DNA from: Megaustenia siamemsis | Taxonomy: Eukaryota > Mollusca > Gastropoda > Stylommatophora > Ariophantidae | Assembly (NCBI GenBank): GCA_032433765.1 | Contig: JAVIAB010000092.1 | Span: 99,153,403 to 99,217,402 of the forward strand | Reading direction: 5' to 3' | Length of the DNA stretch: 64,000 bases | In this document: piece by piece, positions 1 through 11,240 of the stretch | How positions within the stretch are numbered: the stretch's first letter is position 1 | Layout of the letters: each line of letters begins with the position of its first letter | Notes under the pieces: generated by a model | Told to the model about the DNA's origin: nothing | What the model saw: only the letters and a program-made list of their open reading frames with translations | Database searches by the model: none | Made by a program: the position numbers and the translations under genes

Positions 1-149
1 GCAAAAGGAACTCTACACCCATTGATATAAAAAGAGGAGTAAGACAAGGATGCATCATATTGCCAAACTTGTTCAATCTATACACTGAGCAAATCTTTAA
101 AAACATCACAGAGATGCCAGGCTTAAACATTAATGGAAAGATAATCAAT
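1..149 (+). mobile_element. LINE family A, RT fragment (left part, cut by window edge)
   Basis: This stretch matches 50480-50640 closely and encodes the reverse transcriptase segment around RGVRQGC (here partly mutated). It is continued at 1286 after an inserted element. Family A has a BovB/RTE-like RT with thumb block YGAETW and a (GAT)n 3' tail, as seen in the better copy at 50275-51425. Confidence 0.8.
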
Positions 150-1281
150 TGTATCAGGTGATATATAAGATGAAGTCTTCGATGGGCACATATTGTTCAC
201 CCATCACTAGTGGCGACCGGCAGCTAGCCCCTGCTGCTAATGTTACAATGGTGGTGGTGCTGTCTTTGAATCAGACCACTGGGGGACGTTGTTTACCACC
301 ACTGTCTTTCGTTGTTCAAGTGGATGAATGGCGACTCCCACACACACGTCCCCTGTGGCGTTTTTCTCGTGCCACTTGGATACTCGGTCTGACACGGACC
401 CCTGGCCTGGGAAATTGGCATGTCTACACCTGTGTCCTGTGGTTAATTATAGTACTTTGTTTAGTTGTGCCCGCGACATGTTCCAAAGTTCTTACTCCAC
501 CTGGCGTGATCAGCTGACTGCTAGAAAACACAACACTGCACTATGTTGAGATGAACACACAAGTCTTTATTCATCTGACTTAACAATTGGTGCCTCATTA
601 CAACATATGTACACGTAAATTACATGACCAATGGTTCTCTGCCGCATGGTCAGTCACACTTCTCAGTAGCAATATTACTTGCCACTGGTCCCTAAGCTCT
701 CACACAACTTATAACTCCTAACCCCTGGTTTGTTGAGAACTGTTCCCCATTGAACAATTCCCTAATACCTACTGCTACTCTAATCTATCTTCCAATGTCG
801 CTCGACTCTAGTTCTGTTAAAACTTAGCTAAGACTGTTCTCTTAAGCATTACTTGCTAGCTTGGGCTATCATCGCCCCTACCTACACCTAAGGGTGACTT
901 CTCTCTCTAAAAAATAGATAACTTGCTAGCTTGGGCCATTGTCAGCCCCTGTGGGCTAACCACACAATGTGGTCGCCACTACCTAATCCTAGGTGTGTGA
1001 CTTCTTTCTCTAAGACTACAGTTTCTTTGTGTCTCGCCTTCAAATACTCCTCTTATCGCCCAATCAAAAACTACTTCCTCCGCTTTTCCACCAATCAACT
1101 CAACCCACGTCTCTGTTTACCCATCTCACTATACCCTCTCACTTATCTCGAGACTCACACTTCACATATTTTCCTAATTTCTCGTGGACTCGTCACTTAC
1201 GGCTACCTTCTCAACTATACCGAGACTTACGTTTCTCCTACTTTTCCTCATTTCTCGTAGTCTCCCCCCACTCAGGCTACA
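150..1281 (+). mobile_element. Solo LTR-like element inserted in LINE A
   Basis: The 1132-bp insert begins TGTATCAGG and ends GGCTACA (TG...CA ends). It is flanked by CAAT at 146-149 and 1282-1285. The uninterrupted sequence is seen at 50640 in the other LINE A copy, where only one CAAT is present. It has no coding capacity of note and an internal imperfect repeat (ACTTGCTAGCTTGGGC at about 850 and 920). Length, termini and a 4-bp TSD fit a solo long terminal repeat; the strand is arbitrary. Confidence 0.6.
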
Positions 1282-1285
1282 CAAT

Positions 1286-2084
1286 AACCCTAGAAATGCT
1301 GATGATACTGCATTACTAGCAGAAAACCCTAAAGATCTATAACAATTACTTAATGAAATTAACATAACAAGCAAAAAATATGGATTAGATATGAATATCA
1401 AAAAGACTAAAACAATGATCATAAGGAAAGAAAATTCTCAAGACCTACAAATAAATATCAAAGTTGAAGGAATAGACCTGGAGACAGTTCAGAGCTACAA
1501 CTATCTGGGATATACTATAACCAGTGATGGAAAATCTACAACTGAAATAAACAAAAGAATAGGAATGGCAAAAGTAATTTTAATGCCATGAAAAGTATAC
1601 TAACATCAAAACAAATAACACCAAGGCTAAAACTAAGAATAGCAAAATGTTACATCTTCTCAATATTCCTGTATGGTGCAGAAACCTTGGTCATTAAACA
1701 AGAAAACAGAACAGAAAATTGAAGCCTTTGAAATGTGGATTTATAGAAGAATAGGTAGAATTTGATGGAAAGAAAAGAAAACAAATGAAGAAGTTTTAAA
1801 ACAACTAAAAATGAAAAGAGAACCACTAAACACAATTAGAACAAGACAAATGAAATTTTTAGGGCATGTTAAAAGACACCACAGCCTACTAAAAGTAATA
1901 TTGGAAGGGGAAATACAAGGTAAAAGAGGCAGAGACAGACCAAGACTAACATGGATGAGTAACATCAAAAGATGGACAAATCAGCCTATGACATTCTGCA
2001 CCATCAAAGCAAGAGACAGAGTGGAATGACGCTCCATGGTAGCCAACATTTGATGCAGAGACGGCACTCAATGATGATGATGAA
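1286..2084 (+). mobile_element. LINE family A, 3' part with (GAT)n tail
   Basis: The sequence resumes the RT frame (AENPKDL, then NYLGYTITSDGK) and runs through the thumb and a C-terminal block GRDRPRLTW. It ends in ATGATGATGATGA at about 2084. Frameshifts and stops break it (for example after 1590 and around 1686), so it is dead. It aligns along its length with 50640-51425. Confidence 0.85.
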
Positions 2085-2089
2085 TAGAC

Positions 2090-2325
2090 AGCCTGAAGTA
2101 GGATCAAACCTGTACTCCTTGATAGAGAAAGCTGTGTTAGAGCACACAACCAAATAAAAGCAACCTACAAAATTTGCTAACAATGGTGATGTCTTTCACG
2201 CATGTGTACTCATGACTATTTCAGGGAGTTACAAACACAAATCAGCAATAAATTGTATATCTATATTTTCCTATTAAGACAAGTATCTCCAACATATGGT
2301 AGGGCTGAATGTAACCATGAATGAT
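2090..2325 (-). repeat. Diverged single copy of the 435-bp tRNA-like repeat
   Basis: Read on the plus strand, GAAGTAGGATCAAACCTGTA is a decayed form of the box B region of the array at 43127-45792. It is followed at the same spacing by the segment AATAAATTGTATAT...CCTATTAA...GTAGGGCTGAATG of the neighbouring unit. The order is the one seen across a unit junction of the array, so this old copy was permuted or came from a multimer. Confidence 0.6.
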
Positions 2326-3480
2326 GACACATACATATTTAGATCATAATTAAGTGGGGACATATGACAAAACAGGACTAGACAAATTTAGCATAGGGAT
2401 GACTAAGAGACCATGTTGAGAAATAAATCGCTGTGACTGACCAAAAGGTTGTAAACTGGGAATGACCTTATCTGTCAGTAAGGAATGTAGAACTCATAAA
2501 CTGAAGGCTAGTCACACAGTGTCAGATGGTTGGGGAGGGTCACTTGGAGTTCTGAGAGGAGTGGAGCAGTGTTTGATGTAATTTTTATCTGGAGAAAGAA
2601 AAGTTAGCAGGGAGGTAGAAGTTTAGCCAAAGAGGAAGACACGAAGATCAGATCATGTTACTAGTAATGATGCGAACTTGACCAAATGACCCTGCTCTGG
2701 GAAATTGCAGGGTTTGGCTCGGAGATATGTCACGAGTGGACGGAAAGAGGCAGGGAGTAAGGTTAACTGTCGGTCAAAGGACAGGAGTATACAAGTTAGA
2801 GGGCAGACTTGTGGGGGGGGGGGGGGGGGCCTCCACTTTACACTTAGACTTCGACTTAGGAACACATAGAGATAGCCACACACTAGGGACCGTTTAGGAA
2901 CTGAGATAGTCACAGAAGAACTTCACCTCAGAGAAGAGCTAGAACTAGAGAACTGGAGAGCAGAAACTAGAATTACAGGAGATCAGAATTAGAAGTCACG
3001 CACCAGAACTAGAGGACAAGAACTAGAATGAGAGACGGAGAACTAGAGATAGGCATCGAGATAGCCACTGGGGAACGTTAGAAATAGAAGACACAGACGA
3101 AAGAGAGCTAGATAGAGAGACAGCTAGAATATCCACTTTATGAATAGCTGAGGTACAACACTGACGGTAGTCGAAGTGCTTCAGCAGCCAAGACAATAGA
3201 TCGAACAAGTATCTACAGAAATGCTAGGAAGGATAGCCTGATAGTATCTATATGTATATAGATAATAAATGATGACTTATTTACAACACACCAAGTTTGT
3301 TCATTCTTGAATGTGTAGTGTTGTGTCATATACGAAGAACAAACAGAACACGGCTATATGAATGCTTGTGTTGCAGAGAAGCAGTTATAGAACCCTTGAC
3401 AATTAAAAGTCAAAATGAATGAGTATACCGATATGGCTGCCTAGGTAAAATTGTTAAGCAATTAAACATCTACCCATGTT
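2326..3480. other. No gene seen; purine-rich low-complexity stretch
   Basis: The stretch from about 2900 to 3080 repeats AGAACTAGAG-like motifs on a purine-rich strand. A run of 17 G lies at 2813-2829. No open frame resembles a known protein. It could be part of an old LTR, but no boundaries were found. Confidence 0.5.
2813..2829 (+). repeat. Run of 17 G
   Basis: A homopolymer of 17 guanines after ACTTGT and before CCTCC. Such runs are unstable and could form quadruplexes; the exact length may also be a sequencing estimate. Confidence 0.9.
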
Positions 3481-5508
3481 GAAGACTCATGTGTCAGGTC
3501 AGAGGACACCGATAACATGGCTTGCTTTACACACAACACATTTATGTTCACTTATTGGATGAACATTGAAGAAGAAGACGACTCTGCCAGCACTCTGAAG
3601 TTTCAGAAGCAACAACTAAGAATCCAAAATAATAATTGTCTTAGTGTTATATGGAAAAACATAATGGATGCAATCACTGCCAAAATCTTACCTTTTTAGT
3701 TTCCACCACAACTGATAACAAAGGAGAAAGCAACCATTCTAATTGGTTTAGTAAGAAGGGTAACTGTTTTTTGTCATATGATCCTCTATTGCTTTCTTCA
3801 ACCTTACAATTTTTTTGGAAGATCTTTCCTCGTATTGCTGGGCTGCAGTCAAACAGCAGAATTTGCACATATTTGTACATCTGATGACAAATCAAAACAA
3901 TGCATTTGATCAATAAATGAAAATACTAACTTCATCTGAATCACTAAATAAGAAATTAATTTAAACAAACACGTGAAAGACAGCAATAACAAATGTGGTT
4001 TGGGGGACTTTGCAATGAAAGAGAAATAAAGATTGTACAGGAACACATCTTATTTAACTGAACTCAAGAAGATTCCATGAAAAGCAATCAAAAACACATA
4101 AAAACACTACAGCAGGAGTCAAATGAGAACTGAACTGAATTTGTACTCTCGACATAACACCTTGCTACTAGTGAACACTTCCAAATAACAACACCCCGCT
4201 CCCCTCCTCTTTTTAAATTAAATTTTTTTTTTAATTTAATTTTTTTTTTAATTTAAAAATCAAATAAAATATCCATTCAGAACATGAAAAAGCTCATGAG
4301 AATAATGATTGGAGATAAAATATGCTTGGAACAGGCAAATATTTACAATATTGCGGTAGAACTGATAAGCAGGGAGCAAGTAATGAGGAGTAGTTTAACT
4401 CCTACAAAGTATTGTGACAGCTTTAAAAATGAGGACAATATAATTGATGTTTCAACCTACATACGGCAGTGGCTGATATCCAGAGGAACAGGACTCCTTT
4501 AATATTTTATCAGAATACATAACATAATCACACTCCAGCTCACTGAGTTATATGTCAGTATAAAACCGGCCAACGTATCCAGTTTACTGTGATATCACTC
4601 AAGTAATTCAAGCCATTACCAATAGATAAGTTTCAATGACTATAGAGAACAAACCAACTACAAAAGTACATCAACATCTATTGACCCTGTATTGTATATA
4701 AGAGAATTAGGGTGGCTATTTCAGAAATAAGTTCTCTGTTCCTATGGCAACGTCAAGTTAGCCAATCAGATGACATTCTCTCACTATCGTAACATTTAGT
4801 AATTTGATGATGCAAAGAGAAAAAGAAAATAGTACCTTTCTGCTCTGCATTTATATAAGAAAAACTTGAACAAAACTATAAAAGATTTTAATTAACAACA
4901 AAACTATGTTCTTTATCTAACTTGCAATGCAAATAACAAAGATATTATGATATAATTATAATTGTGTTAATTTAGCGCAATAATTGAAGGAGATATTTTA
5001 CATAGCTGCATTGCGTAAATTGCTGTAATCTCTATATGAAAATTATCAGGTTAAAGGTCAACCAAAAGGAATGGATATGCAAACAGTGAGTAGTGAGATA
5101 TGAATTCATATGATTAAATTATCGTTCCATTGTTGGATATTCCCTTTTCATAACCAAATGACATTGAGGGAAATCTTGCTGCAAGAAGGATCTACTCCAA
5201 AATTTTCACTACTTCAAATGGAAAAAGATAGGAAGCAGAATATTTATTTCAATTTACATGGTACAAACAACAAATTCAAATCAAATTGTCAAACAGCTAT
5301 CTAGCAATATAACAAAGTAACTGACAGTAACATTTTAGAACATCTATTTTGTTGGCTGTGTTTGCTTGCACAAATAAAGGTATGTGGTCATCTGAAGGCT
5401 ATAGTCACATGACACTCTCATCTAGGGTTGTAGTTAGGCGTGCTTCAAGTAGAAACCATTTGCAAAGATAACAGATCGACCAGTGAATTTGTTGTATGAA
5501 TATCAGTT
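3481..5508. other. No convincing gene; AT-rich, with one dispersed-repeat fragment
   Basis: Short open frames occur (3517-3699, 4284-4502 and 5110-5304 on the plus strand), but none shows a domain or splice context that I trust. A T/A homopolymer patch lies at 4206-4260. Bases 4395-4500 resemble the dispersed repeat at 14935-15320 (ACTCCTACAAAGTATTGTG, then TTGATGTTTC). Confidence 0.5.
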
Positions 5509-5519
5509 CAGTATACATA

Positions 5520-5769
5520 AGTAAAGTAAGTAAAGTGCCCCGTCACGCCAAGTGGCGTATAGAGAATATAGTGTTAGTGACCATAATTTTTATAGACCTT
5601 CGGCACATGATTTTTGGGGTAATGTGGTCGGTATTACGCCCGAGCTGCTTTACTTTCCCAGAAAAAAATCCGGTACCCATTTAAGGCTGGGTGAACCCGG
5701 AAACCATCGGTTGGGATCGAACCCTACCTCTTGTCCTTTGTAGTCTAGTTCACTAACCACTGAGCTATC
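5520..5769 (-). mobile_element. tRNA-derived SINE, family 1
   Basis: On the minus strand it starts with a tRNA-like head: box A TAGCTCAGTGGTTAGTG and box B GGTTCGATCCC, the internal promoter of RNA polymerase III. It ends in a GGCGTGACGGGGC-type body and an AAGTA-rich tail. It is flanked by an 11-bp TSD, CAGTATACATA, at 5509-5519 and 5770-5780. Related copies are at 19383-19649 and 38483-38736. Confidence 0.85.
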
Positions 5770-5780
5770 CAGTATACATA

Positions 5781-6914
5781 TATATTTATAAGTATGCGAG
5801 TAGTCTATGTATGTATTGTATTTATTTGTTATGATACATTTTATGTATAACCTCATCACATCCTGGCATCTTCAAGAACCCACCATCTGCTGCTGACATG
5901 CAGCCTTTCTCAGAAAATGGACAACAAAAACAAATGGACAATGCAATGGAAATATACTATACTACACAAAATGTTACAAAATAACTAAAACTGGTAAAAC
6001 AAAGAAAGAGAAAATATAATGAAAAGAAACTTACGCATTGTCAGGCTGCATATAGGCCAAAACATCAATAATTCATATTGTCCTCTTTTGTAAGGCGGTA
6101 ACATAATTTGTAAGGGTTCATACTACATCCCTACTTGCTGTCATAAAATATACTTACTTTACTTTCCTCTGTCTCTGTTTTTTGTCAATGCTCTGTGGTG
6201 GTGTCTCCTTCATGGTACTCATCATGATGTCTTCCTTTATCATTAATGCATTGTGCTCAAGATTAATTTTTCCCCTCTTCCCATTGCCTCTGAGTGTTAA
6301 ATGTTCAAAACATTTGATTGGTTGGTTCCTAACATCATCCAGCACCGGTGTTACTTCGACCTTTTTTTCCTTACATCCTGATGTCTGATTCTGTCTTTCC
6401 TTGTCACTTTCAGCATGCTACTTAGGCAACTGATTTCTATAGTAACAATTTTTATTTTTTTTTGGTACTGGTAGCAAAGTGTTGGGAAGAATATTATGTT
6501 GTAATATGCTCTCCTTGTACTAGATGTTATGTTTTTGTTATAAAATATTTAACATAATATTAAATGTATCAGCAATAATTACAACAGGAAGTTCTATAGA
6601 GCTAAGCAACGTAAAAGAACCTGATCAAAGACTTTTTGAGGAAGTGTTTCGTAACTTCTAGCTTCTTAACACCCAAAGGGAAGGGGTGAGCTACCATAGT
6701 TGTTATTGTCAGATGTCATTCTCTTGTAGCAGTATTATTCCAAAGCTAAGAACTTTAGAAACATCTTGAATAAATATATTACTCAACATAAGAAATTGAA
6801 TGCTGAAGAGGACTATGAGAGCTCACTTTGCTCTAATATTGTGAAAAGCAGCAATAAAAACATTTCCTCTATCTATTTCTGTCTTCTATTTTAATGTGGA
6901 ATCATTCTTTCAAT
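5781..6914. other. No gene seen (3' flank of the host gene)
   Basis: AT-rich sequence with a fragment at about 5870-5990 related to the dispersed repeat at 14935-15320. Short open frames at 6154-6388 overlap on both strands and show no domain. It would lie downstream of the proposed last exon. Confidence 0.45.
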
Positions 6915-7046
6915 TCAGTGATGCCAAGATTTCCAGCTTCTATAATAAGTGTTGTCTTTTATGATAACGAAAATCATGAGTCCTTTCTTCCTGTTCTTAT
7001 CCATGAGGTAAATGAGATCTGTATGTGACAGCTCAACTTCAATATT
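6915..7046 (-). CDS. Host gene exon 11 (candidate last exon)
   Basis: After a pyrimidine run (ATTTCTTTTTTCCC) an acceptor ACACTGAG| opens 43 codons in phase 0 (NIEVELSHTDLIYLMDKNRK to SWKSWHH), ending at a TGA at 6917-6915. ATTAAA follows within about 30 bases on the minus strand and could be a weak polyadenylation signal. The acceptor is not a strong one, so the gene may instead continue past the window side of this exon. Confidence 0.45.
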   Translation of the reverse strand, partial: NIEVELSHTDLIYLMDKNRKKGLMIFVIIKDNTYYRSWKSWHH

Positions 7047-7406
7047 CTCAGTGTATTTGATTGGGAAAAAAGAAATAGAGGCTGACCTAAAGAAACACTG
7101 AACAGAATATGAGATGAGAAGTGACATCAGTGGGTATTAGCTCCCTTGTCAAGGTTGATGGGGTTGGCCATGACAAGTGGTGAGGTACAATGAGGGTCTT
7201 GTGCAAAGTCTAATACTTAATAGCAAAAATCATTGGATAAGGAGTTTATAATTTCTACTCTATGGACACCTCATCTTTAGATGAGCAGATGGATGGACAC
7301 ACAGACAGACAGATAGATTGAAATGAACTGTAACTCAGATACTCAGACACTGGATGTCTTATCTGCAAAATGAGTTTATGGAGCATAATTCTGACAAAAT
7401 ACTTAC
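7047..7406. other. Intron 10
   Basis: Intron between exons 10 and 11 of the host gene. It contains a short AGACAGACAGATAGAT microsatellite near 7300 and a segment resembling the dispersed 3'-tail repeats. No gene seen. Confidence 0.5.
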
Positions 7407-7495
7407 ATCTTTAGTTAAGCTTCCATTCAAATATACCTCGATGATTTTAAAAACTTGCTCATAAGTTTCCTGCAGATCTTGATGTTTCAACTTCT
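7407..7495 (-). CDS. Host gene exon 10 (89 nt)
   Basis: The acceptor is TTAATCTTCTTAG| and the donor is AAAGAT|GTAAGTAT. Two bases complete the codon begun in exon 9, followed by 29 codons (KLKHQDLQETYEQVFKIIEV, then YLNGSLTKD). The pattern recalls the last helices of ARM repeats, such as those ending importin-alpha, but this is only a visual likeness. Confidence 0.7.
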
Positions 7496-7831
7496 CTAAG
7501 AAGATTAAAATAAACAACTAATTGTGAAGATTAAAATAAAAAATTAACTGTTTTGATTAAATTTAAAAAAAAAACATTCACTATCATGCAGTTCAACATA
7601 TTTCTTTTGTTCTTGCATTAATGAAGCACAGGGGTTAATCTTGCAGTGATACCACAATGTAACTGAAATAAACTTTATGAATTTACATAAAAACCAACAC
7701 AAACACAATGAGAATATTATCTAATTATGTTGAATGCTTTCTCACCCACATTATTAAGTAAGAATGAAGCCAGCACACATTTTTTATATGCTTGAATTAG
7801 AACTTGGTTACTTGAATTGTTACTTAGTTAC

Positions 7832-8063
7832 AACTGGCAAAATAAAAAGAAAGAGAGGTTGTGGACGACAATGAGAGAAAATACTGGATAGTATGGTGTC
7901 ATGGCATGGAACACAGTCAACAACAGAACTGATATGATGTACTGTAGAGAGAAGATTGTGGAAGGACATGATCGCCTATGCCATCTGGTATGGCACATGA
8001 TGATGATGAATTAGAACATTAGCCATCTGGTATGGCACATGATGATGATGAATTAGAACATTA
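7832..8063 (+). mobile_element. LINE C-like 3' end with duplicated tail
   Basis: The segment matches the 3' ends at 48700-48860 and, inverted, at 61620-61810 (GGAAGGACATGATCGCC... GGCACATGATGATGATGAA). The last 50 bases are present twice in tandem (ending about 8012 and 8063), so the tail itself has duplicated. Confidence 0.7.
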
Positions 8064-8339
8064 TGTGATGGGTACTACATAAAGCCTCCCAAAAGTTGCC
8101 TGCTTACTTCCTTGTTTGATAATATCTACATAAAATTGAAATAATCTTGCTTTCAGTGACAAAGATACATACACACATATGGCTCAAAGAACTCTACTTT
8201 GATCATATATGTCAAAACCCAAGAGGTAAGAAATGTTTTAAAAAAATAATTTACAAAATATAGAAAAACTTAAAGTGTGAAAGATCAAATTGATCAGCCT
8301 CATTTCAAAATATATAAGCTTCATTTACGCAATTTGATA

Positions 8340-8735
8340 GTTTCCGATCCAAAAATGGAGGAATTGTTTTTCTTCAATTGCTAAGGATAGGTGATTGGTG
8401 GCCCAACAAGCTATCATCGTTGAGATATCCATTGTTATTGAAACATAAATCTTGACTCAAAAATGCAAATGACGAATTCCAATTAAGATTTACAAGTATT
8501 TTAAACTTTTGTCCCTAAAATCATAACCAAAATCAGTTTCTGCAATGTTAGAACAAAGGCTGCACCAACAAAAATGACCCAAGTGGCAAGTGAGATGGAT
8601 AGATACCAGCTCGATATATTAGGTATAGGCAAAATGCAAAGGCTGGGAACAGACAGAAGGTCATTGGCTAACAACAAAATTGTATTATTTCAGGCAAAGA
8701 AGATGAAAAACACAGAGAAGAGGTAAGACTAATGA
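8340..8735 (+). mobile_element. LINE B 5' end: UTR and endonuclease start
   Basis: It begins like the 5' UTR of the LINE B at 15655-18810 (ATGGAGGAATTGTTTTTCTT). It then encodes NVRTKAAPTKMTQVASEMDR and YQLDILGIGKMQRLGTDRRS, the start of the APE-type endonuclease domain (the usual form is WNVRT...LDILGLSE). The frame stops at 8732. The rest of the element is missing. Confidence 0.75.
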
Positions 8736-8799
8736 TGATATTGTTCCGTTCACCAGCTTTCAACTCTGATTAAGTCACTAGAGACTAGGAACTGAATTT

Positions 8800-9180
8800 T
8801 GCGTGTTAATCCATTTTTCCCTGGCAGCCATGTGCACAGGGGTCCCTCACCGCACAGGCAGATAATTCAGACTTCAGAGGTACTCATGTTTTTTCCGTCG
8901 ATGAGTAACTGACATTTCAAGGGAAATATGTCCTCATTATAGCATCATTATAAGGGAAGTAGAGAATAGTGACCTTCCAGGCATGTCGTAAGAGATGACT
9001 AAGGATGTTGATCGATGGCTTGACAAGCTGTCATTGTAAAAAGTATTGTTATGGAAACAGAGCCATAGATTTTAGAAGCAGTGATCTCTGCAATATGTGC
9101 CATTTTGGCATGCAAGGTTTCTGTTTTTGAGATTGTGGTTCTGCCCTATGTGCTGTCTTTGGCTTGAAAGGATGACAGAC
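8800..9180 (+). mobile_element. Dispersed 3'-tail element (long copy)
   Basis: The end of this segment (GATCTCTGCAATATGTGCC, GGCATGCAAGGTTTCTG, TTCTGCCCTATGTGC) recurs at 40205-40330, 45845-45955 and 62866-63135. Here about 380 bp are present and the tail runs into a (GGCA)n array. Other copies end in (GATA)n. It is probably a SINE or the 3' UTR of a LINE that has spread as short pieces. Confidence 0.65.
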
Positions 9181-9270
9181 GGGCAGCGGGGCAGGCAGGC
9201 AGGCAGGCAGGCAGACAGGCAGGCAGGCTGGCAGGCAGGCAGACAGACAGACAGGCAGGCAGACAGAAAT
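9181..9270 (+). repeat. (GGCA/GACA)n microsatellite
   Basis: An impure tetranucleotide array of GGCA and GACA units directly at the 3' end of the element before it, as expected of an expanded retroelement tail. The open frame through it is an artefact. Confidence 0.9.
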
Positions 9271-9289
9271 GGAGAAAGATTATAATTTA

Positions 9290-9764
9290 ATTTTGTTTAC
9301 CATCATCATCAAATACCATGCCTGCTGGCATATGTGATCATATCTCTCCACAATTTTCGATCTCGACAGTTATTTATCGTTTCTGTTGTTGACCTTCTGC
9401 CAAGCCATTCTCTTAAGCTGTCTGTTATTTTTTCTCTTTGCTTCCCTCTATCTCTTCGTCCCTTGATTTTTCCAGTTGTTACAATATATTCCAGCGGTTC
9501 ATTACATGGCCAAAAAATTATGTTTATTTCTTCCTAATATTGGAAATTAGCTGTCTTTTTGCTTTGGCCTCTTTCAGAACATATTATATACTCTTCTTAG
9601 CTGTCCTGGGTATTCTCAACATTCTTCTCTAAAACCACACTTCTACAGCCTCCAGCGATTTTCTTGTCTGTTGTCCTATTGTCTATGATTCACATCCATA
9701 ATTTAAGACTGGATATACATAACATTTAAGAACTCTTTTTTTCTTGTTTCTATTGTCAAAAATG
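9290..9764 (-). mobile_element. LINE family C, 3' part of a split copy
   Basis: This is the 3' end of a minus-strand LINE C, from the (ATG)n tail at about 9300 to ATTGTCAAAAATG at 9752-9764. The same sequence restarts at 11241 with the same 13 bases, so 9290-9764 and 11241-13232 are one element split by the plus-strand insert 9765-11240. The intact join is visible at 22214-22232. Confidence 0.85.
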
Positions 9765-11240
9765 AAATTTGATTGTCACCAGATTTGTTTAATATTTATA
9801 GTGAGATTATTTTAAGATCCATAAGGGACATGCCTGGAATAACAATTGGAGGTCATAATATAAATAATCTAAGGTATGCTGATGATACAGTCTTAATCGC
9901 TAAGAGTGAAAATGAGTTACAAGAAATGTTGGACATTATAGTGAAGGAAAGCAAAAATAAAGGACTCAGCCTTAATTGCAAAAAGACAGAGGTAATGGTA
10001 ACAACAAAGAAAAAGACATCACCTCAGTGCAAAATAAAGACAAGTGGAACAATATTAAAACAGCTAAATGAATTTAAATATTTGGGAACTTTGTTAACCT
10101 CAGACGGAAGATGTACAAAAGAGGTGAGATGCAGAATGGCTTAGGCAAAAGCAGCTTTCCAAAAAATTAAGAAGATACTATGCAATCCATTTTTGACAAT
10201 AGAAACAAGAAAAAGAGTTCTTAAATGTTATATAGAGCCAGTCTTAACATATGGATGCGAATCATGGACAATAGGACAACAGACAAGAAAATCACTGGAG
10301 TCTGTAGAAATGTGGTTTTACAGAAAAATGTTGAGAGTACCATGGACAGCTAAGAAGAGTAATGAAAAAGTTCTGAGAGAGAACTGGAAAAATTGAGGGA
10401 CAAAGAGATAGAGGGAAGCAAAGAGAAAAAATAACAGACAACTTAAGAGAATGACTTGGCAGAAGGTCAACAACAGAAATGATAAATAGCTGCCGAGATC
10501 GAAAATTGTGGAGAGACATGATCACCTATGCCAGTAGGCACGGTACTTGATGATGAGTTGTAGCTCTAAACTGTCTCCAGGTCTATTTCTTCAACTTTGA
10601 TATCCACTTGCACTTTTTGAGTATTATCTTTGTTTATGATCATAGTTTTAGTCTTTTTAAAATTCATATCGTTATCCATATTGTTTGCTTCTCATGTATA
10701 AAAGAGGTGAGATGCAGAATGGCTTAGGCAAAAGCAGCTTTCCAAAAAATGAGGAAGATACTATGCAATCCATTTTTAACAATAGAAACAAGAAAAAGAA
10801 TTCTTAAATGTTATATAGAGCCAGTCTTAACATATGGATGCGAATCATGGACAATAGGACAACAGACAAGAAAATCACTGGAGTCTGTAGAAATGTGGTT
10901 TTACAGATGAATGTTGAGAGTACCATGGACAGCTAAGAAGAGTAATGAAAAAGTTCTGAAAGAGGTCAAAGCAAAAAGAGAACTAATTTCCAATATTAGG
11001 AAGAAACAATCATCATTTTTTGGCCATGTAATGAGAAGAGAACAACTGGAATATATTGTAACAATTGGAAAAATTGAGGGACGTAGAGATAGAGGGAAGC
11101 AAAGAGAAAAAAATAACAGACAGCTTAAGAAAATGGCTTGGCAGAAGGTCAACAACAGAAACGATAAATAACTGTCGAGATCGAAAATTGTGGAGAGATA
11201 TGATCACATATGCCAGCAGGCATAGTACTTGATGATGGTG
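9765..11240 (+). mobile_element. LINE family C inserted head-on in another LINE C
   Basis: Encodes the RT block LSPDLFNIYSEIILRS, then LRYADDTVLIAKSE (catalytic YADD), FKYLGTLLTSDGR and the thumb ILTYGCESWT-type block. It ends in a GATGATGGTG tail. The TSD is 13 bp, ATTGTCAAAAATG, at 9752-9764 and 11241-11253. The 3' half is present twice (about 10107-10553 and 10694-11235), separated by a minus-strand LINE A piece. The first copy lacks about 100 bp, and both copies share the same TAG in ATGGCTTAGGC, so the doubling followed that mutation. Confidence 0.8.
10556..10693 (-). mobile_element. LINE family A fragment
   Basis: A short minus-strand piece of the RT around the sequence KKTKTMI (compare 1390-1500 and 50740-50850). 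It separates the two 3' halves of the surrounding LINE C. No TSD was found, so a rearrangement rather than simple insertion may have placed it here. Confidence 0.65.

Noticed and set aside
9181..9285. Gln/Ala/Gly-rich coding repeat
   Set aside because: The frame is made by a GGCA/GACA microsatellite at a retroelement tail.
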